Below are positions 46,291 through 57,507 of a DNA stretch of 64,000 nucleotides, piece by piece. This DNA is from Anthoceros angustus. Lineage: Eukaryota; Streptophyta; Anthocerotopsida; Anthocerotales; Anthocerotaceae. Both the position numbers and the translations under genes were made by a program. The stretch covers positions 434,001-498,000 of the forward strand of contig MU008164.1 in NCBI GenBank assembly GCA_010909165.1. The letters are read 5' to 3'. Position 1 is the stretch's first letter; each line of letters begins with the position of its first letter. Under the pieces are notes generated by a model. That model had not been told where the DNA came from. It made no database searches and was given only the letters and a program-made list of their open reading frames with translations.

Positions 46291-47754
46291 TCAAGAGACA
46301 GCTGTTTCCTGTCGTTGCTGCTGCTGGTGGAAGAGGAGCCGGCTGCTCACTCCCGCTCGGTAGACGTGCAAAGAGGAGTCGGCGGCCGCCGAGAGCTCCA
46401 GGCTCTGGTGGGCGGGCAGGAAGAAGGCCGCGCCGGGCGCGAGCTGGGCTGAGCCAGGGCGGGCGACTCCTCGCCCCTGCTGCACCAGGAAGACGCAGGG
46501 CCCTGGGACCGAGCGCAGCAGCAGGGACTGGGCGGGCGGGAGCGCGATGTGGTCCACCTCGAACTCGTCGAAGGACGGTGCATAGCGGGTGGTGAAGTCT
46601 CCAGCGGGCTCGCCAGGGAGCAGCTCGGGCGCCGCCCGGCGGTAGCGCAGCATGGCGCAGAGAGTGCGGGTGTCCCGGAACTTGGGCGTCAGGCCGGCGC
46701 GCACCACGTTGTCGGAGGTGGCCATGCACTCGATGCAGTCCCCGCTGAGGTAGGCGTGCGGCTCACCCGCCTCCAGCGCCATGGCCTCCCCAGGTGCAAG
46801 CTTCACATGGTTCAGCAGCAGCGAAGCGAGCACACCCACATCCCCCGGGTACTGCTTCTCCAGCCGCACCGCCAGCTCCTCCCGCGGACTCCATCGCCCA
46901 CCTTGCGCCCTCTCCTGCTGCAGCCTCCTCACCAGCTTCTCCACCAGGATTTGCACCTCTATCGGGTCCCTCGACATCAGCTCCCGGAACCCATCTTTCA
47001 GGGCCTTTCTGGTACCCTCTTCCTCCCCTTCTCCTCCGCCTTCTTCTTCCTCCTCCTCTTGTGCTTGGCCGTTGCTGCCATGGCCGTTGCTGCTATGGTC
47101 GTTGCTGCCATGGCCGTTGCTCTCTTCTTGCCTTGCCTTCACCTTTCCAGCTTTTGCATCCTTTTCCTCCTTTGCAGCCTTCGATGTAGCCTTCGGTGCA
47201 GCCTTTGTGGGCAGGTTTGCGCTCTGCTCCAGGAGGACAGCGGCGGCGGATTCGCCGATGCCGGCGCGGAGCTCCGGCACTGAGCGGAGGGCGGCGGCCA
47301 TGTCTTCCGGGGGGAGGAAGCCGCACAGGGCCTGGAACTCGGTGAGGGCGATGGCCATCTCCGGCTTGTGGTTGGCGTCCTTATAGAGATCGGGGTGGAG
47401 GCGGTGCAGGCGGGCGGCCAGGGCCTTGTCCGGGTGGGCCTGGATGGACAGCGCCTTGCCCACGGAGAGGACCTTGAGGAGGAAGGGGAGCTCCCCTCCC
47501 CACCGGCTGAGCGCCGCCTTCCCCAAGGCTTCCGGATGCGCCTCCAGCCACTCCCGGAGCAGGACTTGTTTAGCGGCGGCGTCAGCCAGGACGACGGAGG
47601 GGCCCGACTCGTGGGTCCCCAGCCACAGCTCCGCGTAAGGTACGTCCTCCATGGCTGGGCTCCCGGACACAGTGGCGTGCAGCCGCCCCACTTCGCTGCG
47701 CGCGCCCATCCGGCCCCATTCGTAGTGCTGCACCTTGCCCTGCAGCCGCAGCAT
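46291..47754 (-). CDS. PMI: Type I mannose-6-phosphate isomerase, intronless
   Basis: Interconverts fructose-6-phosphate and mannose-6-phosphate, the entry to GDP-mannose for glycans and, in plants, ascorbate. 487 residues from MLRLQGKVQHYEWG. Zinc ligands of the cupin fold are Gln105 and His107 (IQAHPDK), Glu132 (NHKPEMAIAL) and His333 (EPHAYLSGD). The catalytic Arg is R352 (NVVRAGLTPKF). The frame is open for 69 more codons upstream to an ATG at 47961. I chose 47754 because family proteins begin there, though the basic extension could act as a targeting peptide. Odd: residues about 181-248 are a low-complexity insert (Lys/Ala-rich, then SNGHGSN repeats, then a Glu/Gly run) between the helical and second cupin parts. 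No intron. Confidence 0.93.
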   Translation of the reverse strand: MLRLQGKVQHYEWGRMGARSEVGRLHATVSGSPAMEDVPYAELWLGTHESGPSVVLADAAAKQVLLREWLEAHPEALGKAALSRWGGELPFLLKVLSVGKALSIQAHPDKALAARLHRLHPDLYKDANHKPEMAIALTEFQALCGFLPPEDMAAALRSVPELRAGIGESAAAVLLEQSANLPTKAAPKATSKAAKEEKDAKAGKVKARQEESNGHGSNDHSSNGHGSNGQAQEEEEEEGGGEGEEEGTRKALKDGFRELMSRDPIEVQILVEKLVRRLQQERAQGGRWSPREELAVRLEKQYPGDVGVLASLLLNHVKLAPGEAMALEAGEPHAYLSGDCIECMATSDNVVRAGLTPKFRDTRTLCAMLRYRRAAPELLPGEPAGDFTTRYAPSFDEFEVDHIALPPAQSLLLRSVPGPCVFLVQQGRGVARPGSAQLAPGAAFFLPAHQSLELSAAADSSLHVYRAGVSSRLLFHQQQQRQETAVS

Positions 47755-48242
47755 CGTTGGTTGCCGCCGGATCTGGATCGGCCTGTCCTGCTCTGTGCCT
47801 TGCTCTGCCCTGCCCTGCCTCGGATTCTGTGACTTGGCGATGACGATGCCGATGCCGGTGCCTAGTCTGGCAGTCACAAGATCGCCTTTCCTTGCTCTGC
47901 CTTCCCTTGCCTTCTGCGAGCAGCTTGCTAAGCAACCCACAGACATGCAACATTTATACAAGAAAGGGAGACAGAACCAGGAAGAGGAAGGGAAAGAAAG
48001 GCAGGCAGGCCCCAGGCATCACCTTCTCAACGTGGGCAGACGACAGGCCTGGTGAAACAGTTGTAAAGATTTGGCGCCACGACAAAGTTGTCTCGTGAAT
48101 CGCAACAAGAGCTGCAACAAGTATGACGGAGTGAACGTGAAACGTGAGTCGTGAATCGCGATTCATGAGTCACGATTCGTGAATCGCGATTCATGAATCG
48201 TGATAGAACAGATGGGTGGTGGTAGCAACGGACGGGTTTTTG
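47755..48242. promoter_or_regulatory. Divergent promoter region of PMI and CysW with TGAATCGCGATTCA palindromes
   Basis: 488 bp between divergent start codons. Two identical 14-bp perfect palindromes TGAATCGCGATTCA lie at 48152-48165 and 48180-48193. They are separated by an imperfect copy (TGAGTCACGATTCG) and followed by TGAATCGTGAT. The cluster is about 50 bp upstream of the CysW ATG, in its promoter or 5' UTR. Regulatory role is untested. Confidence 0.55.
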
Positions 48243-50535
48243 ATGGCGTCCTCACTGCGGTTGTCGGTCAGGCCTCGTGCCGAGCTGCTGCCTCCGGCAG
48301 CTGGGTTGCTGGCCGGAGAGCTGCCATCAAGCGCTCGGGGGATCCATGCTAGTCTGGGAGACGGTTTGGGATCTTCCTGGAAGTTGCCGGCGTGCGTGAG
48401 CTGGAGGTATGGCGGGAGGAAGGCGCACCAGCCATGTTGGGGAGGAACCAGGAGGGGCAAGCTTGGGGTTGTTAGGGCTGGAGGTGGCGCGCAGGGAATG
48501 CGCAAGTCTGCAAAGGGCAGGCCGGTGGGTGTTTCTGGATTGCATGTCCTGGGCATTGGAGTTCAGAATTCTGGAAGCCCCTGCCTGACATTGTTGTGGT
48601 GGCGTCCTGCAGCCGAAGCATCCCGTGGAATGGCTGCTGGTGGGAGTTGGGGTGTCGTACTTGATGCTGATGATCGTCATCCCAATAGCCAATGTGTTTG
48701 CGCAGGTGAATCTGGGCCTGCCCTCATTTTCTTCCTCCAGGTGCCTATCCCTTGAAGGATGGGTTGTGGGTGGGTCCTTTTTGCTTGCCGTGGGCCAATG
48801 TGCTTGTGGCTGTTATCTTGTAGGCTTTCTCGAATGGCGTGATGCCGTTTATTCTCAACCTGCTGGATCCTGACTTCCAGCATGCGGTGAGCTCCTGTGT
48901 TCTGTTCTCCTTCTTGATCTGCTGTGGAGGTAGACAGCTCCTTGAACCAGCGTGGGATGCCATGGTGGACAGCACAGGTCAAGATGACGCTCCTCGTGGC
49001 AGGTATAGTGGTTCCCATGAACACCATCTTCGGGCTGACCATTGCCCTTTGGGTCACACGACATGATTTTCCAGGCAAGGTACTCTCTGAGTTAGTCCAC
49101 TTTCAGCACGTGTGCTGCTGCTCGTGCCGTTGGAACAAAGAGCAGCCATTGACCGGCCTGTTTCTGTTTCTAGGCGCTGTTGCTGAGCTTCATTGATCTC
49201 CCATTCAGCATATCCCCTGTGGTCACTGGACTTATGTTGATGCTTCTCTATGGCCGAGAGGTAGTACTTTCCTTTCCGGCTTTCCACCATCCCCCAGATT
49301 CTGGAAAAAGCATGCCCTACTGTTTCTGTTGCCTCACCGTGTCCACGGGTGAATGATTTGTCTCATGTTGTACTCTGTGTCATGGCTTTTCAGGGTGTCT
49401 TTGCACCTTTACTTCGTGCCCTGAACATTGAAATCGTGTTCGCTCTACCTGGTAATGGGAACGCGTGTTGTTTGCCATCATTTTTCAATGTGTTGGATGG
49501 AAGGTGCAGGTGTACAAGTTCACTGGTGCTGGACTAAATTATGCGTGGCCTTCATTCTACAGGAATGGTGCTGGCGACTGCTTTTGTGACCATCCCTTTC
49601 GTCGTCCGTGAAGTTGTACCTGTGAGTACAGTACAGCAACAGTGCAGAACAGTGTGTTTTGTGCTCTTCTGGTGTTGGGAGCGTCTACAATGGTCCAGGG
49701 GCATAGTGTGATCGGTCTGATAATCTTTCCTTTTGCTGGCCTAGGTCCTTCAAGAGATGGACATTTTTGAGGAGGAGGCAGCACGAACCATGGGTGCTAA
49801 TGAGTGGGAGGTCTTCCCGATTCCCGCTTCCCGCTTCCCGCTTCGTACTGGCTACACGTTTTTTGCTTTGTCTGACTATTCAATGTGTCCTCGTAGTAAA
49901 GCAGTGTTCTGTCTGTCTCGACACTCTCTGACGCAGGTGTTCTGGGACGTCACCATGCCAAATGTTCGGCTGGGACTTTTGTATGGAATCACGCTATGCA
50001 CTGCAGTGAGCATCGTCACCCCCATCAGAACCAAAGCTTTCTTCCCTTTGCATGCTTTGCGCTATGAAAATTCCTTTACCACGCTTGTTCTCACAAAATG
50101 CACTTTCAGAGAGCGATGGGAGAGTTTGGTGCAGTTTCTGTCATATCAGGGAACATCATAGGAAGGACACAGACTCTCTCCCTGTTTGTCGAATCTGCCT
50201 ACAAGGTACCTCTCACCCGTCATCGTACCTTGACCTTCACGCTCGCTTCAACCTGCATGTGTCCGGACTCTCACCACCCAAGAACTTGTCAATCCATCAT
50301 ATCCGCAGGAGTACAACACACAAGGTGCCTTCTCCGCTGCCGTCCTCCTCACCATGTTAGCATTGGTAACACTCTTCATCAAGGTACGAACCCACCCCCC
50401 CTCCCTTCCCTGCACTCCCTCCTTTGCACAACCATGTTCCCCTAATGGCCTGCATGCTGCTGCTAACAACACTCCTCTCACTGCCCGCAACAGTCAAGAT
50501 TAGAGAAGCTGCGAGCCAAGGAAACAGCACGCTAG
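48243..50535 (+). CDS. Chloroplast sulfate ABC transporter permease, CysW/SulP2-like, nuclear, 12 exons
   Basis: Membrane permease of the plastid-envelope sulfate importer, orthologous to bacterial CysW. It is expected to work with a CysT-type permease, a CysA ATPase and a sulfate-binding protein. Exons: 48243-48524, 48613-48705, 48824-48886, 48978-49079, 49174-49260, 49394-49451, 49563-49621, 49745-49810, 49937-50005, 50110-50205, 50309-50383, 50494-50535. All junctions are GT-AG, almost all phase 0, total 363 residues. Exon 1 (94 residues, Ser/Arg/Ala-rich, MASSLRLSVRPRAE) looks like a transit peptide. The rest covers bacterial CysW from the first membrane helix (SYLMLMIVIPIANVFAQ), through DLPFSISPVVTGL, to the ATPase-contacting EAA loop (EEEAARTMGANEWE-VFWDVTMPN) and ARAMGEFGAVSVISG. 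Donor GTCTTC after exon 8 is unusual. In vascular plants this system is generally lost. Confidence 0.92.
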
Positions 50536-52690
50536 GCTAGCACTGTCCCATCGATCACGCAACGTACATAGCCTCCTCGGACCTCAAGCAACACACAGAT
50601 TCCGGTGTGATGTCAACCTGCACACCAATCTGCCCCACCCGTCGACTCTACCCCTAGGTGAGACACATGGTGCCTCCCTGATGGCTACGTTTCTTTGTGC
50701 TGGTTGTTGGGCAAAGTGGGCATTGATGCAAGGGTCCGAAGCACGAGCCACCTGCGGCCATGGATGATAGGTGGCCTGGCAGCATCAATGCGAAGCTTCC
50801 TTCTATGTACCCATCTGGCACCTACCCTTACGACGGTGGCCAACTCCAGGGCCCCGCACCCAGGTTTCTGTACCTCGGTGGATAAAGCCGTTGTGTGTCA
50901 AGGTCGTAGGTGACTCCCTGTCTCGTGATTTGGAATGCAAACGCAAAACTGGAACTCTTCGCATTCTGCCAGCTGGGGTCCCAGGTCCTGCGGCTTACGT
51001 GTGTCGCTGGCAAGCGAACGCATGTCCTTCACTTGTGAATCATTCCCAGCCCAGTGGGCCATTACATCTCCACCAACACCCTCCCTGATCTCCATGGCAG
51101 ACGCAGCCTTCGATTGCATGACCGGGTCCCGGTATCTCTCGCTCGATCTGCTGACGACTGCCAAGTACTCTTTCTGCGGGAACCGGCATCACGATGTTGC
51201 AAATATAGCGTTGGGTAATACTAGCACTCTTGTCCTAAATGCACAATCCTCAATGCGCCCAAGGGGAAACAGCTCTTACACACCCTTCAATCCTCACCTA
51301 ATAGGCAAAGGCAAAGGCTCTCTCCTTTCAAAGATTTGTCCTCCACAAGACATGACGTTTTTCTAGGAAAGTGGAGCCTGGTTTCTTCTATTTGTGTAAT
51401 TTGATGGGTGGATCATTATCTCTCTTGATCCCATGAAAGAATAATATTTTTATTTTTTTTATCTCTCCTTGCCGGCCCATCTACCATATGACCATACGAT
51501 AGTGTGGAGAAAAATACCGCAAATTGACATGTCGATATAAAGTGTTTGAATCGAGTAAAATAAAATCCACAAAGTGAGTGCGAAGTGGAGGTCCATGTGT
51601 TCAGACATTGTGGGTCAAAAATAAGCTTTCTATTCTTATTGTCGGGTTTGTCCAAGAAACATTGTTTGTGTTTGTTATCTCACAATGTTATCTACCTAGA
51701 ACTCCTTTCAAGAGCATTGGATACTTGTTGTAAAACGAAAGCAGCAAAGTACATAAAAGAAAAACCCTTGCGCTCATTTTTGCATGGGTGATGAGCCTTA
51801 GCACAAGCCTTCGTATCAAAATCCTTTCAAATATCTTTCGTGTTTCCATAATATCCCGATGAAGAGGTCTTCCTCAGGCAAGGTATTAAAGAGCTTAGCC
51901 TCTTCTATTTTCCCTCTATGCCATATTTTTATTTTTGATAGACAATGGATGTAAAGAAGATAGTGAATGATTTGTTTGAAAGCTTATCATAAACTTCTCA
52001 AAGTCCTCTTCTCAAACTGGAAAGTATCTCTAAAATAGAGGAAAAAGAAAAATACCTATGTTTCATAGCTCCACGCTTCAAGCGCTCCAACATCTTGCTC
52101 CGGAATGCAAGTACTGCAACATGCTGCCCTGCACTTTTAAGATTTTGATAGCTAGAAAAATAGAGGTAGGAAGTGCCGAGCAACCTGTGATCTCCTCACC
52201 GACGTACCTCGTTCGTACGTACCTGGAAACTGGTTGTTGGTATTTCAATATTTGATTTTCATACCTATTCCATTTTGTATTGGTCGGGTACAAGCCAATA
52301 GCCAAATGAGTGGAGCTGTGGGCAGCGAGAAGCGTTATGTATATGTAACTGGGGAACCCTAATGATGCGGCGTAATACATACAGACAGGCTCGTGTTGTA
52401 GAGGCTATATGCTTGTCAGTCCCCTATTAGTGCGTGGCACCGTCCCGGTCCCGCGCAATGGCGTCTTCGCACGCGCTTTCAGGAGCCGGATTTCGAGACT
52501 TGCGCTTTGTTCCAAGATCTTTGCCAGCGCCGCTCGATCTGGCCGCCACCATCGAGCCAGGATCCTAGCTCCCCTCATTTCCCGCCTGTCTCACCACCCT
52601 CCCCTCCCCCCTTCTTAGGCTGGCAGCTGCAGCGGCGGCAGGCTTGAAAATGGACAGCGGCGGCCTGCAATTTGGTGCTGCAGATCCGGA
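50536..52690. other. Intergenic region between CysW and GT92 gene
   Basis: 50536-51360 has moderate GC content and short frames on both strands without recognisable motifs; its first part is the CysW 3' UTR. 51360-52400 is AT-rich with many stops and no signal. 52400-52690 rises in GC and is probably the promoter and 5' UTR of the GT92 gene. No RNA gene is seen. Confidence 0.5.
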
Positions 52691-52696
52691 GCCGGG

Positions 52697-54848
52697 ATGG
52701 AAACCGCTCCCTCCGCATTGATCAGCCCTATCGGGAGCTACCTGGTGTGGTGTCCGCATTGCCCCCGCGCCGCTGCACCCACCAATTCCGCAGCTGCAGG
52801 CCTCCATGGGACATGCAAGCCGCACCTCTTCCGGTACCAGCTCCCCGCCACCAGGATGAAACTCTTCCGCGCAGGCTCCCTCAGGGCGCACCCTCCCCGG
52901 AATGCGCTCACGGGCCGCCTCCTGGCGCTGGTGGTGTCGCTCGCTGTTTTGGCGCTGCTTTGGGGAGTTTTGAGCATCAATCAGGGCGGCGAGGTGGAAA
53001 GTCCAGGTATTGGAGCAATGTCGGGTTCTTTGCTGTGCTTTATTTGATCTCGTCTTGATCGGATTAGGAATCGGAGATTGTGTGATTTTGCTCCCTGATC
53101 CAGGGAGTGAGAGGTCTGTGTGCTGGATGTGTGGATCCGAATTCGGGGGCTGAGATGCCTGATCGCAGTGCGCCGGTGGTCGATTTGCTCTTTCAGATGG
53201 CGGCTTGGAAGGGAAAGGCAAGGGATGCTCCAAGCCGGGGAGCTGCGGGCACCTGCTGCCAGCTGACAGGCCTGGAGACGAGGACAGTTACGACGATGAG
53301 GACGACTGGCCGTCTTGGCCGCAGTTTGTGGAGCTGGAAGGGGATCCGAGCGTGACGTTCGTCCACTCTGCGGTCTTCTTTCCCGATTATGTGCTCCTGC
53401 TGCTGAACCCTCTGCAAAGCAATTTGTCGTTTTTTTCGCCTCTGAGAGAGGTTTCGGTGGATGGGATTGAGTGTATATACAACGGGCAGTTGGTGACCAG
53501 TGCGATTGCAGCGGGTGATGGGAGCATTCAGTGTGAACATCCTGCCCTAGAAAGGCGGGCCGCCTTGTGGGGTAAGAAGGTCACGGTGCGGATAGATGGG
53601 AAGGAGAAGGATTCAGTGGCTGCTTATGCGAGGAACTTCTGGCAGATTCTGGTTTACAAGATGATTACATTTGAGGAGGAGGGGGAACTCCTCCTCTTTG
53701 CCAAGGGAGTTCATCATCTTAAGGAGTCCGAGCTGCATGGGCTGTCCTGCTTGTTTGGAAGCCGTGTGAAGACTCCCGTTGTTGCCTTCTGCATGGAGAA
53801 TTTCCGGTGCAAGCTGCCGGAAACCCAGCTGACTGACGAGTATGATCTGGTGGGCCAGATTGTCACTCTCGAGCTCCAGGGCAGGACCTTTCCTTCTGTT
53901 GTGAGGTGGTACCCTCCTTTACATGCAATAAATGACGTCCTACAGGCGGTGCAGGTGGGGAAAAGCTTGCTTGCAGAGCGCCCTTCTCCAGGGCAGCTGC
54001 ATAAGCATGACATCTGTGTTTGCACCATGGTCTGGAATGTTGCCAAGTTCATGAAGGAGTGGGTTATGTATCATAGCCATCTCGGGGTCACACGGTTTTT
54101 TATTTATGACAACAACAGCGATGACAATCTCGAAGAGGTGCTCGAAAGCTTGCGACAGTTCAATGTGTCAAAGCATCCTTGGCCCTGGATCAAAACTCAG
54201 GAGGCGGGGTTTGGGCACTGTGCAGTGACTGCAGGTCCAGAGTGCAACTGGATTGCGTTTATTGATCACGATGAGTTCATTTTTCCGCAGAAGGTCCTGG
54301 GCTTGCAGAGTGATGCTGGCACACCTCTCCAACAACTTCTTGGAGAGTACGACGACCAGGCTGATGGACACTTGGGCCAGCTCCGATTCCCGTGTCTCAA
54401 TTTTGGGCCTTCCGGATTGACAACCCTCCCCAAAAGCGGGCAGGTTATGAACTACATCTGTAGGGCGGCTGCTCCAAAGCGGGTTAAGTCGATTGTTCGA
54501 GTTGAAGCTATGACCAGCACATTCTGCAGCAGGGTGCATTTCTTCGAAATCAAACCGAAATTTTCGCATTCAAGAGTGAGGAAGGGATCGGCCATGATCT
54601 ACCACTACAAGTTCCCTGTGTGGGAGGACTTCCAATACAAGTTTTTGCGGAGGGTGTCAGCAGCTGTACCAGACTGGACGGAAAATGAGCGAATGGACAG
54701 TATTGACAGGACTCCGGGTCTTGGCACCGAAGCTATTCAGCCCAAGGATTGGTCTCATCGGTTCTGTGATGTTGAAGACACAGCCTTGCGAGATTATGTC
54801 CAGCACACCTTCAAGTCTCGAACCTCCAATACTTTCCCCTGGGAATAA
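52697..54848 (+). CDS. GT92-family (DUF23) glycosyltransferase, type II membrane protein
   Basis: CDS is join(52697..53006, 53197..54848), 653 residues with one phase-1 intron (GTATTG...TTTCAG). An alternative start ATG at 52856 would remove 53 residues and leave a typical short cytosolic tail. A single membrane anchor lies at residues about 74-93 (LLALVVSLAVLALLWGVL), giving a Golgi type II topology. An acidic stem follows (DEDSYDDEDD). The catalytic part begins ICVCTMVWNVAKFMKEW (about 372), with FFIYDNNSDDN and the metal-binding FIDHDEF (about 460). The end is TFPWE. GT92 members add galactose to glycans, including pectic galactan in plants. The substrate here cannot be told from sequence. 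Confidence 0.9.
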
Positions 54849-55642
54849 GGTGACTAGAACACTACTATGTCTGAGCGCAATAAAGCGAGTTGCGGAGTTG
54901 CCCTGTGTAGAAAACACCGAGTCATGGCGCTCGACGGGAAACTGGTTCTTTTCTGCTGCTTCCTGGCCAATCGTCAGCCTTTCCATTGGCGTCCATTCAT
55001 TATGCAGCCCGGCCTCTCGCTGGCAACAGGACTGCGCAAATGTGAAGACCATCAAAGTGCCGATTCCTACTTCTGTAGAGATACCTATGTAGCCGGGCGA
55101 AGCCTGCGCACCTCGTGGGAAGCCAGGAACAGTAAAGGCATGCGCCCTCCCCATTTCCAATTTTTTAGACAACAGAGCCGAAGCCTGTCGCGGCCTAGTA
55201 TCCAACTCTCTGGGCCTTCTGTCAACAGCTTGGGTTCCATGTGGGACATCAACACCCCATTTGCGCGTAATTTCAATTCACAAAACAAAAAGCTATTTAT
55301 GTACCTACCCGAAACCAGCATGTGATAGGAACAGTCCGTCACCACGAGAACACCTAAACGTGAATGTGTGAATAAAGACAACTCCGAACCAGGGCTCCCA
55401 AGGTCCCAGCAGACTCAATCGGGAAGGGCGGCAAGCTCGGACAGCAATACATGCGAGCCGAAAACGGCAATTGCCTTTGTCATATAAATGTCGGCTAAGG
55501 AAACCGTTCTCTGCAAAACAAAGGTTGAGAACTATCTGGACTAATATCAAACAGCGCACGAGTGGAATCGCGATACGCTTTGATCGATCGCTCCTGTTTC
55601 CGAGCGGATCGCTGGGTCGCGGCTGCTGGCGGCGGTTCTGTC
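54849..55642. other. GT92 3' flank and UFD1 upstream region
   Basis: 794 bp without a supported gene. Short open frames on both strands (for example 54867-55325 +) have no motif. The GT92 3' UTR probably ends within the first few hundred bases, where CAATAAAG at 54879-54886 is a possible polyadenylation signal. The segment just before 55643 serves as UFD1 5' UTR. Confidence 0.4.
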
Positions 55643-57507
55643 ATGTCGGATCTGATGCAGTTCTACCCAGGCTTTGGGGGGATGGGGGGCCCCAATTCCG
55701 CTCCCTTCGAGCAGAATTACCGATGCTACTCTGCCTCTTTCATTGACAAGGTCAGTCTCGGAATTCAGCATCGGTTTGCCAGGGTCAGATTCGGTGGGAT
55801 CTTTTGCGGGGCATTTTTTTGGGTCACGGCTAGTGTGGAATGAATGGCTGCTGATGGTGATTTTTGTGCTGGATGCAGTCTCATTTGGAGAATGGCGATA
55901 AAGGTGAGGCCCTGCAGCACGTTCTTGGTTTCTAGGGTTTCTGACCTGCAGCCTTGTGGTTTCAGGAGGAAGCACCTGTGTTGGTGATGTTGTGAGTGCA
56001 GAATTGATTTTTGTTGGTGCACCTGCATGATGTTTGCAGGTGGTGTTGAATTTAGGGTAGTCCCCTATTTTCTACAACTCATGTTGGAGCTGCCATTATT
56101 GATTCCGATGCCCTGTTGATGACCATTGCCACATCTCGACTTCTGACCTGTTTGTTGTGTGTCTTGTGTTGGATACACTTGAAGTTATCATGCCTCCATC
56201 CGCTCTCGACCGTTTGGGTGAGAAACCGATGTTCTGCCTAGCACGTGAAGGAGGGCCACGCTTTCTTGTGGAATTTTGAACAGCTTTTAAATGATACTCG
56301 TTTGACATGTGCTTCCTTCCTGCTCCAGCATCCCTCCGAATTGACTACCCCATGCTCTTTGAAGTGTACAATCCACAGACACTTCGCACTTCACACTGTG
56401 GAGTTCTTGAGTTTGTTGCAGAGGAAGGCATGATATACATGCCTTACTGGGTATGTGACCGGAATATCCTCTTTGCCTTGGTAGCCGCTGTCCAGAGGAT
56501 GCAGTTGTGGTCAACGATTGTTTGTTCTTTCTGTAACAACAGCAACGGGTCAACAGATGATGCAGAACATGCTTCTACAAGAAGGAGATATTGTGAAGTT
56601 GAAGAGTGCAACTCTCCCAAAGGGAACATACGTGAAGCTGCAGCCACACACAACAGATTTTCTAGACATTTCGAATCCAAAGGCTGTGTACGTGGACATA
56701 ACACATGAAACATTCCAATTACCTCGTGTGAAACAAGTTGTTTGTATGTAAATAGCATTCACTGTGTCCTTGAACTAATGAGACTGTGTTTGTTCAGTTT
56801 AGAGACAACTCTGAGGAACTTCTCTTGCCTCACTGTCGGGGATAACATCATGGTGGCATACAACAACAAGAAGTACTACATAGACATCGTGGAGGCGAAA
56901 CCTGCATCTGCCATCTCCATCATTGAAACAGATTGTGAAGTCGACTTTGCTCCTCCCTTGGACTACAAGGAACCCCCAAAACCTGCTCCTGTGCCGGCTG
57001 TCTCCACTCCACGAGGTACATTGAAGGCACCCTCTCATACTCATTTGCTCCTGCATTCACAGTGCACTCATGCAACGTCTTTTTTCACTGGCATGCAGTT
57101 GTCGAAGAAGTTGCAGAGCCTGCAGAGCGGAAATTCAGCGCATTCCAAGGCTCTGGCAGACGGCTGGATGGGAAGCCTTCCCGTCCTGTCACACCCCCAA
57201 CTAGTACCTCCGTCTCAACCTCCTCATCTGTCAAGAGTGTAACAGCACCAGGCCCTCCTCAAAGGCCCCCTGGCAAGCTGGTATTTGGAAGCAACCCCAC
57301 GGACATCACACCATCTGTTAAGGTACCTTTGATCTCCGTCTGCTGGTAATATCTTTTCTTTCTCTTCTCCAGCCTCTCCCTAAACCCTTTATCCTCTCGT
57401 TGCAGCCCCCAACACCACGAAATGAAGAGAAGAAGGAAGAAGCTCCAAAAGAAGAGGTACCCAAATTTCAGGCTTTCACAGGAAAGAAGTACACTCTCCG
57501 GGGCTGA
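55643..57507 (+). CDS. UFD1: Ubiquitin fusion degradation protein UFD1, 8 exons
   Basis: Ubiquitin-binding cofactor that with NPL4 directs the CDC48/p97 ATPase to ubiquitylated substrates, including in ER-associated degradation. Exons: 55643-55750, 55879-55903, 56185-56217, 56329-56450, 56557-56687, 56798-57015, 57099-57322, 57406-57507, phase-consistent, 320 residues. The N-terminal double-psi barrel domain spans residues about 15-190: [68 protein letters not shown], then [15 protein letters not shown] and [15 protein letters not shown]. The low-complexity C-terminal region has [15 protein letters not shown] and ends [13 protein letters not shown], the CDC48/NPL4-binding part by family analogy. 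Two tiny exons (25 and 33 nt) encode SHLENGDK and [11 protein letters not shown]. Confidence 0.96.

Noticed and set aside
46549-47386. Long plus-strand frames opposite phosphomannose isomerase
   Set aside because: Shadow frames of a GC-rich coding sequence; Ser/Pro/Leu repeats only.
47755-47961. 69-codon N-terminal extension of phosphomannose isomerase
   Set aside because: Open but outside the family start, made of repetitive Arg/Gly/Gln text; kept as a possibility only in the gene entry.
48243-50535. Recent plastid DNA insertion (NUPT) or bacterial contamination as the source of CysW
   Set aside because: Twelve exons with canonical introns, nuclear-type GC and a transit-like first exon require an old nuclear gene.
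52565-53233. 222-codon minus-strand frame opposite the GT92 first exon
   Set aside because: Lies antisense to a well-supported gene with a membrane anchor and correct splice sites; no motif.
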